Source of the DNA: Phycomyces blakesleeanus NRRL 1555(-)
Taxonomy: Eukaryota; Mucoromycota; Mucoromycetes; Mucorales; Phycomycetaceae
Reading direction: 5' to 3'
Length of the DNA stretch: 64,000 nt
NCBI RefSeq assembly: GCF_001638985.1
Contig: NW_017265135.1
Location: forward strand, 1,045,223-1,109,222
The translations under genes were made by a program, and so were the position numbers. A model generated the notes under the pieces. That model saw only the letters and a list, made by a program, of their open reading frames with translations. It was not told the origin of the DNA and ran no database searches. Positions 48,401 to 62,015 of the stretch are shown here, piece after piece (position 1 is the stretch's first letter; each line of letters begins with the position of its first letter).

Positions 48401-48590
48401 CCCGGCTGCCCGGGCAGCACATGCTGCACAGTTTTCTTATGATGCCTGGGATAAAGCATTGGATGATTTATGTGCATTCTTTCGTCATGTGGACCGAAGT
48501 ATTCTTGAAGAGTACCTTGAAGAAGCGCAGGGCGATTTTCATACTGCAAAAAGAATGTGTATCGATACAATAATGACGAGTGGCTTATAA
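45498..48590 (+). CDS. large acidic/Ser-rich protein with zinc-ribbon-like and CUE-like segments, six exons
   Basis: Exons 45498-45537, 45653-45697, 45755-46139, 46198-47171, 47256-47348 and 47437-48590 join in phase to roughly 896 residues. The N-terminus is MTRRTILSDYNNQ. An acidic region (Glu/Asp runs at 45940-45960 and 46035-46125) is followed by a four-cysteine segment (CHKCKKEE, then CKDCKKGSRRR) that could bind one zinc. The middle and C-terminal parts are Ser/Pro/Tyr-rich and probably disordered. The last 50 residues (WDKALDDLCAFFRHVDRSIL and the following helices with GDFHTAKRM) resemble a CUE-type ubiquitin-binding three-helix bundle. I do not recognise a named orthologue. All introns but one are phase 1. 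Confidence 0.75.
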
Positions 48591-48960
48591 GAATATTCAA
48601 CCAAAAAGATGTAGATTTCATTATTAAAACAGATACCAGCTATCAATATCTTAAACTCTTTGATATAGCATATAGCCATTAGAGCTATCTATTGATATAA
48701 TCGTTCAATAATTTATAATATATATATATATATACATATATATATTGTATAATATTTGTCCCTTTTATTTTTTTTATCAAGTTTGGAGACAAGACATATT
48801 TCTGGATATATAATATTTACAACGCCACACTTCTTTGTGCCGGTAATAGAAATTGTATTATATAAAAGATGGTTGCGATTATTTAATAATATATAGCTAA
48901 ATTATTATTACTAGTTTTATAAATCGCATTTTCAAAGAACATGTATTATTACATCTTTAT
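48591..48960. other. convergent intergenic region
   Basis: This separates the 3' ends of the CUE-like gene and CZIB. It is AT-rich with a TA microsatellite near 48718-48745. No gene is present. Confidence 0.7.
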
Positions 48961-49245
48961 CTACTTTTCCTTCTTGAACTTGATTTCAATATCAGATATT
49001 CCTACAGGCTCGTTGGACTACAAAGACAAAGATTATTAATACGTTCTTGCATATATATATATTCAAACTCTATCCTAGCTTAATAATATAAATCCACTGA
49101 TCTTACCTTGTCATCATATTCAGCCCACTCTCCTTCCAACAAGTCGATATCTTCAAATTTGGTATCTGATTCTATGCCCTTTGCCACCCATGATTCCTAG
49201 AAACAATCCCGTTGTTTTTTTTTAATAAAAATACACATACACACC

Positions 49246-49276
<31 letters not shown>

Positions 49277-50024
49277 TACACTCTATTCTTTCACTTACTC
49301 TAGGAGAAAAATCTACGAGCTCTAATCCTCTACAGTCAAAGGTTGCGATCTTTTGAAACTCTCCACTCTTGGTGTAAGGTACAACCTTTCCATTAGTTTC
49401 AAATTCTATTTGTAAATGTGTTGTTAGAATATTGGTTGAATACACAAAATGCCAATTGAAATTATATTATATTATATTATACTATGTTATGTTTATGTTT
49501 ATTTTTTTTATAAAAAGAGGGCGCGAAAACATGTATATACTTACGCGCAGTTGACTCGCGCTTGCAGAATTTGCAACGCATCACCAAGTTTGCGGTACCT
49601 CTTGATCCAGACATATCATATGAATCCTAAAGGTTTACGTGTTATAGTTTTGTTAAATAAAAGAAGACGTATATATTGGTTTCCCTACTTGACGATTAAA
49701 AGTGATCCAAGACTCATCAACTTCACGGCAACTTCCACATTCAACCTTTTACACACAAAAACAATGCAAATAGTATTTAAAAGATTATTAATTTGTAATT
49801 TTGAAAACCAAAAACTCAAAGATATTATTCAATGGGTCTCATGGTGTACCTTGAAGTGCCATTCGTAATCTTCGACAGGCACAAGCTCGGTCACATTCTC
49901 GAGATCAGCTTTAAGATAAAGGCCGAGTTTCTATGTAGGAGTCAACCCGAACTTTTGGTTTAGCTTTCGTATAATCTTGTTTTATATTTTTCTTAGAGAA
50001 GGATGACGGTAACCATACCACCAT
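48961..50024 (-). CDS. CxxC-motif zinc-binding protein (CZIB/C1orf123, UPF0587 family)
   Basis: The first coding exon is only six bases (ATG GTG, 50024-50019). After an intron the protein reads MVKLGLYLKADLENVTEL, matching the N-terminus of human C1orf123. Next come VECGSCREVDESW (first CxxC), DSYDMSGSRGTANLVMRCKF with its CKFC (second CxxC), then FQKIATFDCRGLELVDFSPR, then DIDLLEGEWAEYDDK, and the end SNEPVGISDIEIKFKKEK. Two CxxC pairs hold a zinc ion. About 160 residues in about seven exons, the family's usual length. The cellular role of this widespread eukaryotic family is poorly defined. It is divergent from the methyltransferase gene with a 184-bp shared upstream region. Confidence 0.9.
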
Positions 50025-50208
50025 TTTGTTTTATTAAAAGAGAGAGAGAGAAAAAAGAAGTTTTATTTTTCTTTCAAAAAAAAACGAGAAAGAATAAGCT
50101 TATTTTCTAGGCTCAAGCAACAATCGTTCCGGAGTTTAAAGAGCTTGCCCACAAAAGGTCTGTGACTTTTTACTTGTTTATTGACAAGTTTCTCAAGTAA
50201 CAAACAAA
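50025..50208. promoter_or_regulatory. 184-bp shared divergent promoter region
   Basis: The start codons of CZIB (minus) and the methyltransferase (plus) are only 184 bp apart. The gap contains GA-rich and A-rich runs. Promoter function for both genes follows from position. Confidence 0.6.
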
Positions 50209-51021
50209 ATGTCGGTTGGTACAGTCAAGGCTGTTCCATTCCATGAAAAAAGTTACTGGGAAGGTCGATTCGAACAAGAAAATCATTTTGAATGGCTCCT
50301 TTCTTGGGATGCTTTGAAACCATTAGTTGAATCTTACTTGGATCCTAATGAACCAATCCTTCACATTGGTAGTGTGCAACCATAAGAATTTTATATTCTT
50401 TACTTTATTTTATTTTATTTCGTTTATATATGTATACATTATTGATCAATTGATCTTTCCCTATATAATACCCACACAAATATATGTACATCCAAATATA
50501 CAAATATATATATGTATATATTTAAAGGGTGTGGAAACTCGAGATTGGCTTTTCACTTGGCGGATGATGGCTATCCTCATGTGATCAATGTCGATTATGC
50601 AGAAAATGTTATACAACAAATGAAGGCAGAGACTTCTCCCAAGTACGACCGGATCGAATGGTACGCAGGCGATTGTTTGAATAATCTCTTATTCTTACTG
50701 AATCAACACGATCTTCATGATGGCTTTTCTGTGGTAATAGATAAAAGCTTGTGCGACACAATTGCATGCGGAGACGATGATGAACAAACCTCACAACAAA
50801 AACTAGCACATCAAGTTGGATCTCTTGTGCGAATTGGCGGGGTCTGGTTGTGTGTCTCTTTCTCGAGTCAACGAGAACATGTATGGGACCAACCAAGCGG
50901 TATGGGATGGAAATGGAAAAGAGAACATGCTATACCTGTACCAGTAAACCACCCCAATAGTTTGCCTGGTGCACCCGAGATATTTCATTATCTTTACATA
51001 AACCGAAAAGTACCTGCGTAG
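50209..51021 (+). CDS. class I SAM-dependent methyltransferase, EEF1AKMT4/METTL13-like
   Basis: Exons 50209-50368 and 50528-51021 join in phase to 217 residues. The order of motifs fits protein lysine methyltransferases of the METTL13/EEF1AKMT4 branch: KSYWEGRFEQENHFEWLLSW, then PILHIGCGNSRLAFHL (SAM-binding motif I, which spans the splice junction), VINVDYAENVIQQM (motif II with the acidic residue for ribose), IEWYAGDCLNN, and FSVVIDKSLCDTIACG (family signature VxxKxxxD). Human members methylate lysines of elongation factor eEF1A. The substrate here is inferred. The protein is cytosolic by absence of targeting signals. Confidence 0.87.
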
Positions 51022-51169
51022 AACTTAGACTAGATTTGTACAGATATACATAGAGACATATATATATATATATATATATATATTAAAGCAAACATAGAGA
51101 TTCGAGGATTTTTTTTTAGAAAAAATAAAATAAAATAATAGATTAAAATAAAGTACAGAACTGATGTCT

Positions 51170-55037
<3,868 letters not shown>

Positions 55038-56040
55038 TGTTGTATTGAGTGCTGCACAAGATTCGCAGCTTTTAGAAAAAATTCACTACCTTTTGCACAC
55101 AGGTAACCAAAGTCCGCGTCAAGGTTAGGGTGACGTATATTTGGCAGTACAAGAGAATTGGTTTTTGCTGTTTCTTATTTTTTTCGACACGTCGGAGTAT
55201 TAAAATCCACGACACACAGATAAAAAATCGAATAAGAAAATGGAAATCTCAAATTCATGCAAATAGTTCATTCGCTTGAAGTTCTCAGCCAAACAAGCTT
55301 TGTAGAGATGATTGTATTTTTGAATTATATACATGGTCTTTAACTTGAATGAGAGTGAGAGTTTAATGAATGTGTTTTTATTATTATAATTATCGTTATT
55401 TTTGTTGTTTACTCAAGAAACAAGTCAAGTAAAGGTTCTTTATAGACTATTTTTTTTCTGGGTGGTAAAGGGACTTGTATTGGTATGGAAAGTGATTAAT
55501 TTTGTGACATGGCTGTAAATATATTCTGATCATTCTGTTTTCCTTTCTCTCCTTCTTTTGCTTATTAATTCTATTAACAATTAAACGGCTGATGTTAGTA
55601 GAAATCCTATGATATTTTGCATGCTTTGTACTGTTTGTGATGAACCCACAAATTATTACAATTGTTTTAAACATACAGAAAAGCATTTCCTTGCATAATA
55701 AAAGAATTAAAGGAGAAAGAGATTGAGATAACAAGCATGATATTAAAACGAAAGAAAAGCGCTGTGAATAAAATTTTTAATGTTAGAACATGTTTCCCCC
55801 TTAAAACAAACAATAGTTTTGCTTTGATTAAGAAAATGTAGAGCTACCAAAACCCTTTTATTGTTACACTTCCGTAAGAGAATTCACTGTCAGTTTTCTT
55901 GATTTTTAATTCCAAATAAACTATTAAAATTCAACTTCTTTGTTGTATAATTTTGAAAGAAAAAATGCCAGCTAAATAAGCTAAAAGCTTTTTTTTTCTC
56001 TTATATATATTATGAATTAAAAGAAGAAGTAAAAGTGATA
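55038..56040. other. intergenic region upstream of PRP22
   Basis: The promoter side of PRP22 is followed by AT-rich DNA. The open frame at 55447-55734 (minus) is not recognisable. No gene is supported. Confidence 0.55.
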
Positions 56041-56345
56041 TATGGTGTGGCTATCACGAAATTTGATTGCCGCATGGACGCAAGTCTATTATGCATTCCT
56101 GCTACAGTACTATAAAGATCTTCTGAGTCAACATGATTCCCTTTCTGAAGGATAGTATCCTTTAGATTCTTGGAAGTTTTTACAGAGCCATTTATCTCTT
56201 GAACCTTGGCTTTTTGAGCACGTCAAATGTACTCTATTAGGCTCAAATCCGGGATTTGAGATGATATAGTTAAATTGTTGGATCTTCTAATGGGGTTTCT
56301 TTATCCCGTCGTGCAGGGACCCAGTGTGATAGTTAGCAATATATT
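56041..56345 (-). pseudogene. Tc1/mariner-type transposase relic
   Basis: The minus strand encodes the C-terminal third of a Tc1-like DDE transposase. It reads NYHTGSLHDGIKKPH in one frame, then after a frameshift SQIPDLSLIEYI, corresponding to the conserved SPDLNPIEhvW block with the catalytic Glu. The Trp that should follow is TGA. The frame continues RAQKAKVQEINGSVKTSKNL and ends MRQSNFVIATP, matching the usual 'SM..R...VI...G' ending. At least one stop and one frameshift show decay. I did not find terminal repeats. Confidence 0.68.
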
Positions 56346-57095
56346 CTTGAAGTGTGAGCAATGTGTTAGGTTCATCATTGGACTTTATATACCAAGAGAT
56401 TCTACAGAAAAAAGAGACAACAAAATGAAATTATAGTAAAAAAAAAATAGGTGCATTTCTGGGTAAAATGACATTGTTTTCTCATGTGGAAGTGTATCTA
56501 CATAAAAAGAGGAAGACATGGCTAGATGTTACACATGAGTACAAGCAATTTCTGAGTGAGTGCATGGAACTTGGTCAAAGAACTAGGCTTTTTATTTTTA
56601 TTTTACTTGACTTATGTACTGTAGTATCACTTTCAACCGCATCTTGATTTAATTAAATAATAAGTAAGAGACAATAAAAAATATAAAGGTATTAATATAT
56701 GTATGTATTTATGTATTTTTAATGGTGTATTCTTGAATAAAATATCAACAGTACTTTCAAATGGCCTAAATTTCTAGTCTATTTGTGGTCATCAACATGT
56801 ATTTTGGCTTAAATCCCTCTCAACTCGAATCGAGTAAGAGTGTGACCGAAACACCGTAATAATAATACTGATACCAATACAAATTTTAATATTAACTTGA
56901 CTAAATATCTTGCTCTAAATATCTATATATACAAATATACTTCTGTAACATAAAAAAAATACAATACAAAAAAAGCAATTGTACAATGAAGGTGCAAATA
57001 GCACTTAAAAATATCCAGCCACTCATGACGTGGCAAATTTATTTAGACGCACAAGATTTACCTCTCGTTTTGGTTTAACTGGTCTTTCCACAACA
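56346..57095. other. upstream region of the Nab3-like gene
   Basis: No further gene is supported; it may contain more of the Tc1 relic. The frame of the Nab3-like gene stays open upstream of its first ATG to about 57030, so a 5' exon is possible. Confidence 0.5.
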
Positions 57096-58609
57096 ATGAT
57101 GGACAATTTCCAAAACAATGGCAGCGACACCAAAGTGTCCGAACAAACACATAATGATACAGCGTCATCTTCTGTTGTAGATGATTTTCTTTCAGCTTTA
57201 TTTGCTAGTAAGCCAGCAGGAATCAATGCGAATCAGGAAGCTTCATCTGGAGAGCAAAAAAGCCGAGAATTTGCACCTCCAGTAGACATGGGTGCACAAC
57301 AACGAGAACCAAACATCAAACCAACGCCTGTTGCAAAACAGGCAGGATTAAAACGTGACAGATTGGCGGATGAGTTTGAAGAGTATTCAATACTTAGTAA
57401 GCGCCAGAGTGCGAATCCTTCACAGACAAAACAACGAACTACTTCTGAAAAGACAAGAGGGCATAAGCCAGCACGAGGAAACAGATTTCAGCCAAATAAA
57501 AGAGGTGCCCACCAAGCTCAATATCAAGCCAGACAACCTCCTAATATGAGCCACGAAGGACAACCTCATAATTTCGACAGACAACTTTCACCCGTAAAAC
57601 GCATGGATTGGGAAGATCCAGCTAATTCTCAGGCTGAAATCAGCTTCAATTCTCAGAGCAATAGAGGAAATTATTCACAGCCAGCACGTGGAGGCAGTAC
57701 ACAATCTCATAGAAGAATCGGCACCTCCAATTTTCAACAAGGCAGACCAGGCCCATCTTCTCTTCCCTCTCAAGAAAGGTCTCCTGTTTCGGTTGCTGGA
57801 GTGCCAACATACCCTTCTGAGGGAGGCATTGATCGAAAAACTCTAACTCCTGAAACTCGTATGCTTATTCGACGCTTACCTGCTCATATTAAGCACCGCG
57901 AGATCGTAAACCACTTTAGCAAATATGGAGAAGTTCTCGAATTTGTTCCGAAAAAGCTTCATGGCTTTATCCAATTTAGCAATCCTCATTCCTGTGCTGC
58001 TGCTGTAAGAGCAGAAAGTGGCAAGTCTTTCCATGGTTTTGTCCTCGGTACGTGCCTTTTCATATTATCCAGATTTCCCCCCTCCCCCTTTTTCTCCCCC
58101 TCTTCCCCTCCTATCCCTCCTCTATCCTTTTTTTGGAGGGAATATTTAGGTTGTGTATCGTTATATGGTTATTCACATGAACTTGCCTATGAGTGAGATC
58201 CATTGTTATTGCCATGTTGTACCGAGCATATTATTGTTTTTTCTTCTTCTTCTTGAAAGCAATGTTTCAATATGTGTGTTATATCTTGAGTGGCCCAACT
58301 GGAAGATCATTAAATGGTCAATGTCAGATCCTAAAGATATGAACTTGTTGTACTGTGGCTGTTAAATCTTTTTGTCTTGCTTCTACCAAAAAGGCTTACA
58401 TCTCTTGTACCGTCTTTGGCACATGTGCGGTAAAAAATGCTCGCTGATTTGATGGCATCTTACGTTGCTTACTTATACATGATGCTCTTATTATCTGGCT
58501 CTTACTTATTCAATTCCTCGGCAAGGGTTCAATCCCTCTCACCCGAATCATATGTTTATTTATATATTCATATATTTATACACACACATACACACATACA
58601 CATACACAC

Positions 58610-58660
<51 letters not shown>

Positions 58661-61561
58661 TGCTCACGCACACAAATGTATATATATATATACCTGAACT
58701 TGTGTGCTTATTTATCATACCTCATTTATTTAACACTTATACCTTATTATGTACCGTTTAAAGAGGGGGTCAAGATCTCTACATGAATTGTTTCTAATGG
58801 TATCCTCGACATTTATCTTTATCTTTTATTTATGTCTATCATCGGTCAACTCGTATACTTGCTGATGTATCATATATATCTCCGTACCCCACTTGTCTCG
58901 TACATAACAGATTTGGAGATTTGTCAACCAAATTCAAATTTGGCTCGTGGCTATGATGCCTATAGTGAAGGACGTCCTAATGCAGACCAGAAAGCTAATC
59001 AGGGAACAAGAGGCCGTGGCCAGGTTGGTTATCGAGGTAATTATACACAAGGCCGACCAGTGGAGTCTATCAATAGCGAGCAAAATAATACGGCAAATGG
59101 TCGTGGCAAGAGAGGAGGTTATGTTCCAAGTTATGGTAGAAGACACAGCCAAGATAAGCAAAAAGGACCATTGGATTACAATGGGAGTGGTACAGCAGGC
59201 TGGGAGCAATATGACAGTGCAGTGAGAGGCCCAGATGGGATTTATCAGCATGAAAATACCAACTCATCATGGCAATCAAATGGATATGGGGGTGAAACTT
59301 CTTCAGAGCCAATGGTTCATGATGAGTATAGTCCGAGTCAAAGTCTGGCAAGTAGTTTTTATGAAGACTCCTACAGTTCTCAAAAAGGAGGTGACCAGGT
59401 GATGAATGGTATTGAATACAACGGCCAGCAGCAAAATGGGAAATTTGATCATCAAGAAAGAAACAGTAACGACAGTTCGAGTCATGGCCGTAGTCGCGGC
59501 CATGTTCGCGGTGGATTTATTGATCAGAGAACCTTTAGATCCCATGAAGATAGCAACAACAGTGAGCCGCCAATAATGAACAAAGGACCTCCAACTGCTC
59601 CTTATGCTTTGCTATCTTCTGGACAGAGAGGAGGAGAAGGAGCTAAACAACCGACAGTTAGACCACCTATTGTGGAAAGGAAAGTGCAGGATAGTATTGG
59701 AAGTGACCAAGTTCCTATCTCGCGCCGATTTGGTAAAGATGTACCCGTTGTGGAGATCTTATGCTGGGATAACGTGAGCCGGGATCTTATCCTAAATATT
59801 GAGAAAACATTTGAGGCTGCACATATTTCTATCCATACATTATTTCTACAGCGTGGACATACTTCACGAGAGACTGCAACAAAACATATGATCCAAGAAG
59901 GTGTTAAGGCACTGATGATTATTGAACCTAGACACGTAGCCCAAGGAAAGGTATATTTGCAAGCATTTGAGCCAAATGGAGATGGAAGTGTACGATATGA
60001 TGGTACGTGTAATACATATAAAAGCAAACTTCACTCTTTACTATGGAAATCTAATTAAAAAAATGAAACGCATGGAATTTCTGTAGAGTATGATAGTATC
60101 ACTGTCAAAGAAGCTGTTGTAGTTGTACAGCAGACATTGAAAAAGTCAGCAGTGCAGGCATTATCGGTTCCATCTGCTCCTTTCCACTCACAGTTGAGTT
60201 ATGAGGCTGCTGAACCTGCTTCTGCACCTCAAAAAACATATACCTCTCAGCAAAACTATGCCCCCCCTGCTATAGTTCAACCACCATCTTCTGAACCCCC
60301 TAAACAGCCAGCAAGCACAGTTACACCAGCTCTTGCTAACCTTGATGTTAACACCCTTGCAACTATCTATGATCTTTTGCACAATCTGGTTTTACCACAG
60401 CAGCAGACGCAACAACAGCCTCAACAACTGCAACAGCAACCCAACCAACAACACTCAATGCAACAACCACAACAGCCAATGCAACAACCACAACAACAAA
60501 TGCATCCTCATCAACAGCAGCAGCAGCAGCGACCACAACAGCCACATCAACCACAACAGCCACATCAACCACATCAACCACAGAGACCACAACAACCACA
60601 ACAACCACAACAACCACAACAACCACAGCAACCACAGCAACCACAGCAACCACAGCAACCACAGCAACCACAGCAACCACAGCAACCACAGCAACCACAG
60701 CGACCACAACATCAACCACAACATCAATTACATCAGCAGCAACAGCAGCAACAGCCATCACAGCAACTGCCACAGCAGCCACGGCAGCAACCTCCACAAC
60801 CACCTCATCAACTCCAGTCTCAACCTTACCAAAAATATCATCAACAATCTCCCCAATCCCAAAAACGGTCTCCTCCAGCTCAATATCATTCTCAGCGGTA
60901 CCAGCAACCATCCCAGCAGCAACCACCACAGCAGCACCCTCAAAAGTATTTACCGCAACAACCCCCAACCCAACCACAAAAGTATCAAACCTATCGAGAC
61001 CCTCAGCCCTCTCACCCACCTCAATCTCAACAGCAACAACAACAACAAAAGCAACCATCTTATCAGCAGCAGCAACCATCTTATCAGCAGCAGCGCCCAG
61101 CGCAAATCCAACAAACTTACCAGCAACCTCAACAATCTTCTTATAAACCCCAGCAATCGGCAATACAGAGCCCACCTCCTACGCCTTCTGTGACCCCTGG
61201 TCCTGGGCCTATTTCAAAGGAATCCTTACAACAACTTTTGTCGAGTTGGAGCGCTGGGGGTGTTGGGGCACTTTTAGCCTCTACAAATGCTGTTAATCAA
61301 CAGCAGCAACAGCAGCAACAGCAACAGCAGCAACATGTGGTACCAACATCAACACACTCTGGGGCCTTAAATCAAGCACCATCCTCTTATGGAAGTTCAT
61401 CTGGGTACTCTTTAGCTCCTGGTGCTCCGATACCAACCGCACCTTCTACGACGGGCTATTATTCCAATGGCAGATATAATGGTTCTGGTAACCAACCATA
61501 CTCACAAGAATCACATAATGCAAGGAATAACGGATATGGAAATAGTTCTATCTCAAAATAA
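57096..61561 (+). CDS. Nab3-like RRM protein with Gln/Pro-rich tail, three exons
   Basis: Exons 57096-58047, 58911-60002 and 60087-61561 join in phase to about 1172 residues. The N-terminus is disordered and rich in Gln/Asn/Arg. The RRM (about residues 254-325) reads RMLIRRLPAHIKHREIVNHF, then KYGEVLEFVPKKLHGFIQFS, with a short GFIQF RNP1 like yeast Nab3, which with Nrd1 ends noncoding transcripts. Exon 2 adds RG-rich sequence and a second domain (VPVVEILCWDNVSRDLILNI to EGVKALMIIEPRHVAQGKV) of the anticodon-binding-like fold seen in fungal Nab3 relatives and NCOA5. Exon 3 has a long Gln/Pro region, including about 14 copies of QQP from a 9-bp repeat (60587-60707). ATG 57096 is the first in-frame Met. 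The 863-nt first intron is far longer than its neighbours. The link to Nab3 is by motif memory. Confidence 0.75.
58571..58676 (+). repeat. CATACA-type hexanucleotide microsatellite in an intron
   Basis: About 15 units of ACACAT/ACATAC type repeat lie within the long first intron of the Nab3-like gene. Confidence 0.85.
60587..60707 (+). repeat. 9-bp coding repeat CAACCACAG encoding Gln-Gln-Pro
   Basis: About 14 tandem copies of a 9-bp unit (CAACCACAA or CAACCACAG) encode a QQP run in the Nab3-like protein. The count is likely variable between strains. Confidence 0.88.
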
Positions 61562-62015
61562 ATATGCACGTATGCATACAAATTTTGTTTTTTATATACA
61601 CACTGTGTTACTATTTTATATGTGTATATAAATATAAACATTCGTATATACCAAATATGTTATTTTGATGTGGCTTTAATAGTAAACAGAAGTTATACAT
61701 AGTTTTCATTAATAATAATAACAATAAAGTACAAAATACGAAACATCGTTTCAATTTATTTTTCTAAAAAATAATAATAACATTTGGTATATAACTATGC
61801 TGGCTAACAGATAATTTAACGCAATTGGGCAATATATAAAAGCACATTTCTTGTTTCCGAGTATTCTCAAAGCATGTTCTGCGCTCTTATTAAGTTGGAA
61901 TCCATTTCTTGAGATTCAGTAATGTACCCGACAACATAATAATTGATTGCGTGTCACATTAATGACTTGACATGCCAATTCTCCATTAATGAATTTCCAT
62001 CTTTCCTCCCTCATC
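61562..62015. other. intergenic region between Nab3-like gene and RAD4
   Basis: There is no gene. It holds the 3' end of the Nab3-like gene and the promoter of the Rad4 gene. Confidence 0.7.

Noticed and set aside
58510..58560. tRNA gene suggested by AAGGGTTCAATCCCT in the long intron
   Set aside because: The stem around the TTCAATC loop does not pair over five bases, and I find no matching D arm, anticodon arm or acceptor stem.
60363..61175. Long open frames on both strands across the Gln/Pro repeat region
   Set aside because: They are translations of the CAACCACAG repeat in other frames (Val-, Leu/Trp- or Asn/His-rich) and carry no independent signal.
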